This document shows, in pieces, positions 1-8,561 of a stretch of 47,700 nt of DNA (the stretch's first letter is position 1; each line of letters begins with the position of its first letter). The notes below the pieces were generated by a model. That model was not told the DNA's origin, made no database searches, and saw only the letters and a list, made by a program, of their open reading frames with translations. The stretch is from NCBI GenBank assembly GCA_025201805.1, contig MU619299.1, forward strand, positions 17,807 through 65,506, given 5' to 3'. This stretch comes from Parasitella parasitica (Eukaryota; Mucoromycota; Mucoromycetes; Mucorales; Mucoraceae). A program made the position numbers and the translations under genes.

Positions 1-23
1 AAAAAAAAAAAAAAAAAACCTAC

Positions 24-860
24 AAAAAACTTTCTGATCTTGGAAGCACGCTTGGGGCCAAGACGCTTGGGAACAGTGGTATCGGTCAAACCAGGAATTT
101 CTTGCTCGCCTTGCTTGACAACAACAAGAGACAAAACAGAGAGATCAGAGCCGACAATACAACCACGAACCGACTTTCTTTTACGCTCACCAGTACGGCG
201 AGGACGGTAACAAGAGTGGCCCTTGGACATCAAGAGGCGAACACGGTGAGGCAAAAGAACACCTTGCTTCATAGGGAAACCTTGCTTATCGTTACCACCA
301 GAGATGCGGAAAACGTAGCCCTTGAATTCATCGCCGAGAGAATCGCCAGAGACTTCTTGGGCCATGCGCTTGTCGTAAAAGCCACGGCTATGCGAATGTT
401 AGTTTTGCTAGTTCAACATCTTGGTTCCTATCAAGCACTTACACACGACGCTCATCTTCGATTTCAATTAATTTTTGACAGCCGGTGGCTGGGTTCGCAA
501 TATTGAGCTATTATGTAGAATTTTGTGTGTATTAGAATCATATTTTCGAGTACTGTCGATAGAATGTTATTTAGAGAGAACTACGCTTGCTAATTCAGTT
601 GTAGCGAGCTGCAATTGTAGACTGAGAAATGGCGCTTTTAGTGATCAAGAGAATGTTGAGTATACGGAGAACTGTGGTCTACATGATAGTTTTTTTTTTT
701 TTTTTTTTCCTCTTTTGTAATGCTCCCGTTTAGATATCCATCCATCTATCCATCCATCCATTATCCTCCATTATATCTATCTGATCCATTTATGGTCGTC
801 CGTCATATTTCTCTCTAAATAACGCATCTATCTTGATTTTCATGCGATTCTTACCTTCAT
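24..860 (-). CDS. RPS6: 40S ribosomal protein eS6 (RPS6), 3' end outside window
   Basis: Small-subunit ribosomal protein eS6, a 40S component and, in other eukaryotes, a target of TOR/S6 kinase signalling. Three exons are visible on the minus strand: 855-860 (only ATG AAG), 443-507 and 24-387. The phases join exactly to give [13 protein letters not shown]..., then [11 protein letters not shown], the [20 protein letters not shown] core, [17 protein letters not shown] and [16 protein letters not shown], all hallmarks of eS6. A donor GTAGGT follows at 23, so at least one further exon carrying the basic C-terminal helix with the phosphorylatable serines lies left of the window. The first intron (508-854) directly after the second codon is long for this region; introns right after the start are common in ribosomal protein genes. 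Identification is very secure; only the missing C-terminus limits it. Confidence 0.95.
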
Positions 861-1358
861 GGTAGTAGCTGTAGGATCGAACCTAAGTATGAAAGAGGAA
901 GATTTTATTGTTTTGGCTGCCGGTGCATCTCTATAGTGGCGGCAATTTCTGGACCTGTGATTTGAATTCCAGTCCACACTGCCATTTTGTACAAGTTCTG
1001 CCAAACAGCATTCGAAGCAAACATTGACTCGCAAGGGCAGTTGATCGTTGCTATGGAAACAGATATAGTTTAATTACAATTTTATTTGCTAATAATTTTA
1101 GTATACAGCCTTAAAAAATAAGCACATCCTGTTTTAAAATCTCTCAATCTTTACATCATTGCTGAATTGCCTATAAAATAAAATTCTAATCTATAGCTCA
1201 CATGTCATTAATTAAGCTAAACAATTTTTATAGCTCTTATATAGCTCCAAGGAGGCGTGAAAATCCTTCAAAGTAGAAAATGAATTTTATTTTTTATTTA
1301 TATCACAACCATATAGACCACAGAATTACATCATCCTACCTGCCTTAAAGTACGCTGT

Positions 1359-1393
<35 letters not shown>

Positions 1394-1432
1394 TGCCAAT
1401 TTTGCACTTTGCTATTGCAACTAGTTTACAAA
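861..1432. other. Intergenic, divergent RPS6 / OCA1-like promoters
   Basis: No coding sequence recognised. It holds the upstream regions of two divergent genes, is AT-rich, and contains a T tract of about 30 nt at 1362-1391. No further gene can be supported. Confidence 0.5.
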
Positions 1433-2101
1433 ATGAGCTCACAACATTTCATACCCCCAGTGGTAAATAGACAAAAAAAAAATACCTTGAATAACATCTT
1501 TTTGACTTTTTGTGAGAAATAAAGAATTTTGGTATGATAGAAGAAGACTTGTATCGTTCAGGACAACCAAACGAGCTCAATTTCCCATTCCTGGAAAAGT
1601 TAGGGTTGAAAACAATTGCTTGGTTAGCGCCAGAAGAACCCAATCAAAGATTGTATGTAAAGATCTATTAGTACAAACAGAAAGACTAAATCATGTCACC
1701 AGCTTGGACTTTATAGATGACCAAGAGATACAACTGCATCATTTAGGCGTTGTTTCCTCTGTTAATGCGTGGGATCCTATCACAGAAGAAGCAGTTCTAC
1801 AAGCACTGGAATTAATATTAAATCCTTCAAACTATCCGATGATGATCATGTGTAATTTAGGGCGACATAGAACAGGTATTATCGAACTGTGCATTTGGAA
1901 GGACTTTGTTTTTGATGGAAAAAATTAGGCACAATCGTTGGATGCATGCGGAAGCTACAGCGCTGGAATCTGACATCTATATTCGAAGAATACAGAAGAT
2001 ACGCTGGGCCAAAAGTCAGGCTACTAAATGAACAATTTATTGAATTATTTGATACAGATCTTGTAGCGATCCCTGCTAATAAACCAAAATGGGGGGTTTA
2101 A
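1433..2101 (+). CDS. Oca1/Siw14-type atypical dual-specificity phosphatase
   Basis: Plant-and-fungi atypical DSP family (Oca1, Siw14, Oca2/4/6), cytoplasmic phosphatases; some members hydrolyse inositol pyrophosphates. Four exons: 1433-1462, 1525-1652, 1703-1875 and 1929-2101, giving 167 residues. Typical family segments are seen in order: [20 protein letters not shown] near the N-terminus, then [14 protein letters not shown], and the catalytic P-loop [10 protein letters not shown]. This is a C-X5-R signature with Cys and Arg both present and a Gly-Arg-His core, as in Oca1. The P-loop is split by intron 3 inside the final Gly codon. The C-terminal part, [20 protein letters not shown], is also family-typical and closest to Oca1. 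The stop lies 14 bp from the convergent P450 stop. Substrate cannot be inferred from sequence. The split into Oca1 rather than Siw14 is a judgement from the P-loop and C-terminus. Confidence 0.88.
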
Positions 2102-2115
2102 CACATGTGTTTATT

Positions 2116-3785
2116 TCATAAATAATGGCTGTCTGGATTTTTGCGAGTAAAAACAAGAGGGTCTTCACAATTAGTAGCAAAAGCACCTGCAATTGCTGCA
2201 ACAGGGTAAGGCTTGTTTCCACTGACCGTATCGATGTCAAAATGCTTCAAAAGATAAATAAGGGACATTTCAATCTCTTGAACAGCAAAGAAACGACCGG
2301 GGCACATGTGCTTGCCCATACCAAAACTAGCAAAGTCTTTGGCTGGAGAAGTGCTGGCCTTGTTTAATGATTTAGCAGGGTCCATCTCGGCAACAGTAGA
2401 CCGAGTGACATTATCGCCAAAGTTCAATTGACGAAGAGTCGTGTTGACAGAACGCCCCTTTGGCACTTGGTAGCCGTTTTTAAACGTGTAGTCATTGAGA
2501 GCCTTTTTACCATTTGCCAGTTTATCAACGCCTTGACGAAGCACCTCACGCATGAAATTATTCAAAAACTGCATCTTGTGCAAAGCCTCGTGAGTTACAT
2601 GTGTGTTTCCAGGAGCAAAATGCTCAATTTCTTCCAGCAGTGTTGCTTTCAGATCAGGGCGTGCAATCAGCCAGTAGATGGCAAAGCTCAAATTCATGGA
2701 TGTGGTATGCACAGAGGCGAAAGCGACAAGCAATACAGCGTGAGCAATCTCTTTTTCTGTGTACGGTTTGCTTGGATCATCCGTGTTTTCGAATTCCATT
2801 AAGCCTTGTAAGAAATTATACTCCAAGCCGTGCTCTACACCGGCTTCCTGAGCTTGCTTCATCTTTTCTCTTCTTGCTTGAATAACAGGCGCAACATATT
2901 TCTCCATTACTTGATGATGTTTACTGGCAGATTGCAAGTACTTGGCGAGGTAAGGATGCAGAAACTTGGGTAGCATCATAAAGATACCAACATTCTTGGT
3001 GATGTCTCCGGTAAATTCAGCAAAAGACCTGATCACCTCCACATTGGTGGCCATTTCCTCGCCTAGCAACGTAGGAACACTCATGTAAGCAACAAAGTTC
3101 TGGAAAAATGGGCTAGGTGTTTCTACAACAGTGGCCCCGTCCTCATTGAATAAAGCTTCTACGCCTCTTTCAAGGCCCACTTGGATGCCATGAATATACA
3201 TGGGCATCTTGCTGCTAGCAACGGTTGCCTTGGCCACAATCGGATTGGCTTTGATACCTATGGCCATGGTATGATGATCGAATACATAATCAAGATGCAG
3301 TAAATCTAACAGAAAAATGTCAGGATACTCGCTATGGACGAGCTTTCCCCAACGTAAAACATACCTTTAACTATGCCTTCTTCTAGCGACAAATCAGATT
3401 GATCGGCCTTCAATGCCTCTTCCGCACATTTACCGCTAGCTACAGTAACTTGCTTACCAAGGAAATTAAGGTTATACAGTTCCCCGTAATTTTTGTTACA
3501 CCAGTCAATGAATTTGTTGGACATTGTCATCATGTACAAGGTGTGGCCCACTAAGGGCAGGCTGAGCGGCACTGTGGGAGGAAGATTCAATCTTTGACGC
3601 CTTGTTTTAATATAAGATACAAGGTTGTATGCAGTTAATAATGTAGCAGCACCCAGAAATGCAAGCTCATTTCTTGTGGAACGCTTATAGAAATCAACCC
3701 ATTGATGAGAGACGGGTGCTTGTAGAATCAATTGAATAGCATGCTGAATGGGTGCTGCTCTCGTCAATGTGTTCAAGTAATCCAT
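2116..3785 (-). CDS. Cytochrome P450 monooxygenase, membrane-anchored
   Basis: Haem-thiolate monooxygenase, about 536 residues from two exons (3365-3785 and 2116-3305) joined in phase across a 59-nt intron. The N-terminus has a hydrophobic segment (ELAFLGAATLLTAYNLVSYI) that should anchor it in the ER, followed by the proline-rich hinge LPPTVPLSLPLVGH. The K-helix ExxR is present as EVLR, and the haem-binding loop as FGMGKHMCPGRFF with the cysteine ligand. The I-helix reads FASVHTTSM: the usual acidic residue before the Thr is His, as in CYP68/ent-kaurene-oxidase-like fungal P450s. Together with VKDLLHLDYVFDHHTMAIG, this points to that broad group rather than CYP51. The substrate is unknown. 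It is transcribed towards OCA1, leaving only 14 bp between stops. Confidence 0.9.
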
Positions 3786-3866
3786 GTTTCTGGGCGGGAG
3801 TGAGGTAAGGGGCCAAGGTTCACAATAAGGGAATCAAATGGAACTGTGAGGTAAACTTTGAGCTTC

Positions 3867-3880
3867 TTATATATATTTAT
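3867..3880 (-). promoter_or_regulatory. TATA-like box of the P450 gene
   Basis: An alternating TA stretch (TTATATATATTTAT on the plus strand) lies about 85-95 bp upstream of the P450 start codon, a plausible TATA position on the minus strand. Position and composition are the only evidence. Confidence 0.4.
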
Positions 3881-3995
3881 CTCGACAAGGACAAGTTGAC
3901 AGAATTACCATCTGCAAAAGACTCCGGATATTATAGCTTGGATTTTTTTTGACGGAATGATATGGCCGAGCCTATGACATTTACATTTCACTTTA

Positions 3996-5490
3996 TTGTA
4001 TTTTCAAATCAAAACTTATTGGGGGGGGGGGTACCTACAAAATCTGAAAATGAATCTCACAACAAAAATGACCTTCAACAAACTTACTTGAAATGATGTA
4101 AAGGATTAAAATAAAAAAGCATCATGCTATACATATTTCCGGGCTATTGCATATATCTTAATATACTTTGTTCTTCGCTTAGCATATATATATATACCAT
4201 TTAGTTTTTAGGAATTATAAAATCATCTCTTTATATATAATCTACCATGCCCAAAAACCTTCAACGCACTATCACACATACAACTGTGGAAACTCGAGAG
4301 AAAATCTGCTTTGACCATTTTATGGGTTTCATGCCAGTAAAAAAAAGTCTGACAAAAATATCGAATAGCTGACAAAATAGCCAGAGATATCCATGATCAA
4401 TTTCGTAAAACTGACTCTGTTGAATACCGTCCTCGAGGAGACCCACGAAATGTAAAGATTCAGCAAATCCGCTCTGAATTTTTAAGAAATATAATTGACG
4501 AAGAAGGTGAGGGAAATATTTTGACATTAGAGCGACTGCAGCAAAGACTTATTGTCGAGTTCCCAGAAGAATTTCCTTTAAAAAATGCAATTGGGATTGC
4601 TACAATCCAAAAGCATATAACTCTCAGAAGCTGTGCCTGACTCTCAAAAGAACATCCCCAGTGGAATAAATACAAATAACTGAAAGAATAGCAAGAGAGC
4701 GAAAAGATTACTGCATTGGTCTTTCGCTCAAGGGTATTAATTACATGACAAATTGTATTTTTGTTGATGAAAGTGGATTTAATGCTTGTATGGTACCTGG
4801 ACATGCAAGATCAGCCAAAGGAAAGAAGGCCCATGTAATCAAAAAAGACGAAGAGAGGCAAGAATATTTCAATCATTGGTGCTATTTCAGCAAAACGGGT
4901 TGAATCTTTTTACAAGCTGCTATGACAGATGGTTATACAAACGGGTTTATTTTTGCTGAATTTACCAAGCAGCTGTTGGAATGGGTTGATATGGAATACC
5001 CACATCAAGAATTCTATTTTATTATGGATAATTTAAAATTTCACAAGAGTCCTATTAGACAGAATCTTTTTAAACACTCAAAACATAGCCGCCATTTCTT
5101 GCCGCCATATTCTCCTATGCTAAATCCTATGGAAACTAGCTTCAACGAATTGAAAAACTTTGTTAGAAGGGATCCAAAGAAAAACAAAGAGACTCTCTTG
5201 GAGCTCATTAAGGAAGTAGAGAAGAAAATAACTCCTCAAGACTGTGAAGGATGGGCCCATCATTGTGTCAATAATGTCAATAGATGTATTGCTGGAGAAG
5301 ATCTCACGTTTGAAAATTAGTGTTATATTTTATTGAATAAAATGACTTTCTTTACCAAAGTTGTGATTCATAAGTACTGTCGGTTCGATAAGTAATTTTT
5401 GTGAGATTGACTAGGTCAATTTTGTGAGTTTGATTAGATCATTTTTGTAGGTACCCCCAAATATTTTGTGAGTTTGATTTGAAAATACGA
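3996..5490 (+). mobile_element. Tc1/mariner element, about 1.5 kb
   Basis: Inverted termini GTATTTTCAAATCAAA are found at 3998 and, reverse complemented, ending near 5488. Each is followed inward by a related GGGGGTACCTACAAAA segment. TA dinucleotides flank both ends (3994-3995 and 5491-5492), the target duplication expected for Tc1/mariner elements. The right terminus has three TTTTGTGAG-type subrepeats. The left terminus holds an unusual run of 11 G where the right has 5. The interior carries one transposase gene with disrupted frames. The element is non-functional by itself but has well-preserved ends. Confidence 0.85.
4247..5320 (+). pseudogene. Tc1-family DD34E transposase, frameshifted
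   Basis: A degenerate DDE transposase. The open segments, in order and in different frames, are: MPKNLQRTITHTTVE at the N-terminus, a helix-turn-helix-like part with RPRGDPRNVKI, the first catalytic Asp in IFVDESGFN, a GKNISIIGAISAKRVESF segment, and a long final frame from 4922 to 5320. That last frame contains the second Asp (FYFIMDNLKFHK) and LPPYSPMLNPMETSFNELK with the catalytic Glu. There are 34 residues between second Asp and Glu, the DD34E spacing of Tc1 elements. Several frame changes and stops (around 4367, 4640 and 4845-4920) break it. Introns cannot explain all of them, so it is called a pseudogene. Confidence 0.85.
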
Positions 5491-6787
5491 TACTATCTAT
5501 TTTACATGTTTAGCGTTAGAGTCACAAAAAGGGACTTTTGAACTGACATTAAGCATTTTTATAAGCGATAATGGTAAAGGGCTTTTCTGTCACTCGCAAT
5601 TAGTAACCTATGAATTATTTACAAATAACAAGGGGTTATTACAGCAAAGCATTGTATCCATTAATTATCCTCTTCTGCTTCCAACTCGATGAGCCACACC
5701 TGTTTTATCATTTTATTATGAAGAAAGGTATAATTTAAAAATATTTACTTTATAAAGCTGTAGAATTGATATTGACGTGATATCACCTCCAGAAAAATAT
5801 TTTTACAGCTTAAAAGCAAGAACTTTAGCTTCGTGAGCCATTTTTCGATTAATTTTCATAATCAAAAGTGCTCTGAAAACACGAAAAATAGTATCCATTG
5901 GTAAAAATATATATTATATATGATTTTGGTGCGATTTGAGCATGATTTTTTTTTCGATGCAAAATGACAGATTTTTTCAATTTTTTCCTTGTATCCACAC
6001 ATCTAAAATCATCAATTATGCATTATCCTCGATTTTGACCTCAAAAATGCAACTTTTTACTATATCATATATTGGAGGAAAATGATCATAAAAGGTCATT
6101 GCTTGATCTGAAAAGACTAGAAATGCGCTTTGATTAAGCAAAATGTTGATTTTTTCCTCTTAATCTGTTTTTGAGGTTTTTCGGCAGAATTCCTTTCATA
6201 AGCATACGGGAATTATGAAATGACACCAGCGTATAGAGCGTCCAAAAATACAGCTATTATCATAAAATGACAGCCGTGGTATGCATAGTATCGGAGGATG
6301 ATATCTTGCCTCAAAGGAGTAATTTTGGTTTCGAATTGTCCAAATGGAGTTTCTGAAAGAATCTTTTCTTCCTGATTTTGGACGCATTTAATCTCCGCTG
6401 CCAGAGAAAAATGGTGCTTTTTTGAAGAAAGCATTAGCTTTGAGAAGACATAGCTTACCCAATTAAAAAGAAAAACAATCGAAGCCTATTTTATATAAAT
6501 TTTGAGCTTCTTGGCTTTCTTATGGTAGTACTTGCATGTCTGTACCTGATTTGACGATATCACGCTCCGATTTTGAAAAATACTTTTCCGAAAAAAGTCA
6601 GAGATGTGGATACCTTCATCTGATTTCAACTTAAAAAGAATAAAATCTTGCTTTAAGCTATGCAAATATGTAATCGAAAAGGTGCCTTATAGTCGAATAC
6701 ATTACTTTGTATTACTTTTTTTGTGTTTGAGATTGCTAAACATTGTTTTCTTACAGTTTTTGTCTTTTTTCTGACAATAACACAGTG

Positions 6788-6849
6788 AAGCCCGCGTAGA
6801 CCAAAAAAAAAAAAAAAAAAAATCAGACGCCTAAAATCTACGCTGGCTT
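6788..6849. repeat. Poly-A-loop hairpin at outer end of repeat copy A
   Basis: A 13-nt inverted repeat (AAGCCCGCGTAGA at 6788-6800 and TCTACGCTGGCTT at 6837-6849, one mismatch) encloses a loop with about 20 A. The same place in arm B (40,040-40,110) has the GCCAGCGTAGACC side, a T tract and a less exact partner. It marks the outer end of the repeat family. Confidence 0.55.
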
Positions 6850-6860
6850 TACAAAGACAC

Positions 6861-7314
6861 ACTTTTGAACCATTCTAATATTATGGAAAAGATAGCACAG
6901 GTTTGACTAGCTGTTCTACTGTGCAACTGGATATGCTGATCCCAGCTTGGTACTTGTCTGACAAGACCTTCTACACTAGAGGACTCCAGGTAAACTGAAG
7001 GTATAAAGAAATGCCAGAGAAAAGGAAAGAGTTTGCCACCAGGATAATATACCCATTCATAAAAAATCATCTGTATAAAAATTTATAAAATTCCAAGCCC
7101 ATTTAAATGAATCTTGCTGTTCGTTCCTGAATCCCTTTAAAGGTTGTAGATCCAAAGTCAACAGACATACTTACACCCAGAATCACAGTGATGTTTGTCA
7201 ATAGGCAACCGTAACCTTTTTTTAAAGACTATTTTGAACTTTAAGGTAAGATGCAAATAGCTTATTTCACAACACATTCTCTTAATATTTTCAGTACGAA
7301 TGAAACAAATTAAA
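6861..7314. other. Intergenic stretch, no supported gene
   Basis: AT-rich DNA between repeat copy A and fragment D. Only short unrelated frames are visible and no domain or splice-consistent model could be built. Confidence 0.4.
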
Positions 7315-7475
7315 GCAATTACTTTTTTTCTTTAAATATGGAATCCCTACTTAAATTCATTTTAGGGAGACATTTTTCTTCTCTCAGAAACTTCGTAGCA
7401 TTTATCAGAGATAAAAGTTTTTTTTTTTTTAACCAGAAACCCTAATATATATTATCACAATTGATGTTGATACTA
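7315..7475 (-). repeat. Fragment D of the long repeat family
   Basis: Matches arm B at about 42,050-42,195, in the orientation of B and opposite to copy A. Shared strings include CTCAGAAACTTC, TTTATCA, CAGAAACCCTAAT and TATATTATC versus TATATCATC. It includes sequence beyond the point where arms B and C stop matching each other, showing that the family continues past that point. Confidence 0.65.
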
Positions 7476-7630
7476 ATAAACTCTCGAGGATATAAACCGC
7501 TACTTACGCCACTATATTCTCTTTTTTTTAAAATCCACATTGAGGAGTTTTGGTCTAAAATTGAGAAGAACATTGGCTTAATTTTATGTCTCTTTTTAAA
7601 TTATCTTTGTCTAAATAATTTTATGCAAGT

Positions 7631-8446
7631 CCAAATCGTCTCAAATTCAATCGAAACATCGCCCATCTGATATCATTAGCAAATTGTATTTTGAAAGAAT
7701 ACAGTTGCGTCTGCTGACGTTCTCTGTCTGGAGGTAGCAACGAGCTATTTCCAATTGTCCTTGTCTTTGAAGACTTTCAATACCTGCTCCGCTAAAGAGG
7801 GACAAAGATGAATTTATATGGGGGAAGCTACAAGCTACTGCATTAGCCAAAAACAAGCTTGATTCTCATCAGCAGCTTATTCGCATGCGGTTTTATTTCG
7901 ATAATTGCAGGTAAATTGGAAGCTCTGCGATACGTCTAAACAGATTGGCTTCATTATACCGTGAAATGGTAATGGCAAGACTCCAGTGAGAGATTGGGAT
8001 TTCACGTCGCTCAAAAAAAACAGATTCATCCACACCTTCGACAGAGCAGGCAAGTGATACGTCGATCAGTGGTGGCAATCATAAGCGAAAGGGGCAACTC
8101 TATCTCTATGGTAGCCTTTGCCGATCATGGCACCACTGGCTATCGTTATTTTTTTTGTGATCAATAGAGAAATATACTGTCCTACCTGCCCCTTCTATAA
8201 AATTGATTCGAATGCTTTGCAAGCAAGACGGGTTTCTTCCACTTTGCTATTTCTTATTTTGATAGCAGATTTCGTCTCGTTGTTTTCCTGTCCACTCTGG
8301 AAGATAAATCTATCTGCAGCGCACGGTTGATAAGCGCTTGTTTCTAATAACCAATCTCATGCCAACTTATGCTCCAGCTTCCTCCGTGATGTATACGGTA
8401 GCCCTGTTGGCCACTGCGATGGCTCTGCTCATGGCGATAGCCGTCT
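7631..8446 (+). CDS. Unrecognised multi-exon gene (model uncertain)
   Basis: I do not recognise this protein. Open segments join through short introns with good splice sites. The first carries SKHRPSDIISKLYFERIQ and ends at about 7732. After a 39-nt intron comes RLSIPAPLKRDKDEFIWGK and LIRMRFYFDNCR to about 7909. A 33-nt intron then leads to LASLYREMVMARLQ, ending near 7990. Downstream, a final segment before the TGA at 8444-8446 encodes a hydrophobic C-terminus (VMYTVALLATAMALLMAIAV), which would suit a tail-anchored membrane protein. The start codon, upstream exon(s) and the joins between 7990 and 8350 are not resolved; two acceptors (after AAAACAG or AGAGCAG) are possible. It ends 115 bp before the Zn2Cys6 gene. 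It could be a degraded gene, though the helical, charged composition argues for a real one. Confidence 0.35.
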
Positions 8447-8561
8447 GAAACCAAGCGAAATGACTGTTATATAATGCTTTCCATTTTTTTTTTTTTTTCT
8501 CCTTTCAAAATTGCTTTTTTCTATTCCAACATACAGTAGATATTGCACGTAAATAAATTAC

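Larger units (their letters stand above)
3970..6860 (+). repeat. Copy A of long non-coding repeat family, interrupted by Tc1 element
   Basis: From 5491 to about 6860 this sequence aligns throughout, with clear divergence and small indels, to the right-hand arm C (about 46,540-47,700) and to the reverse complement of arm B (40,030-41,360). Shared landmarks include GCATTATCCTC, TATATTGGAGGAAAATGATC, AAATGCGCTTTGATTAAGC and GTACTTGCATGTCTGTACC. The piece 3970-3993 left of the Tc1 element continues the match (CTTTA then CTATCTATTTTACATG after removing the insertion), so the transposon landed inside this copy. It ends at the poly-A hairpin at 6788-6849. No continuous reading frame is shared by all copies, so it appears non-coding. 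It lacks the TTTTGTGG array of B and C. Confidence 0.75.

Noticed and set aside
102-506. 134-codon plus-strand frame at the window start
   Set aside because: Antisense to the well-supported RPS6 exons.
1512-1928. Single-exon 138-codon reading of the phosphatase locus
   Set aside because: Reads through introns in the wrong frame before the catalytic loop; the four-exon model restores the full family sequence.
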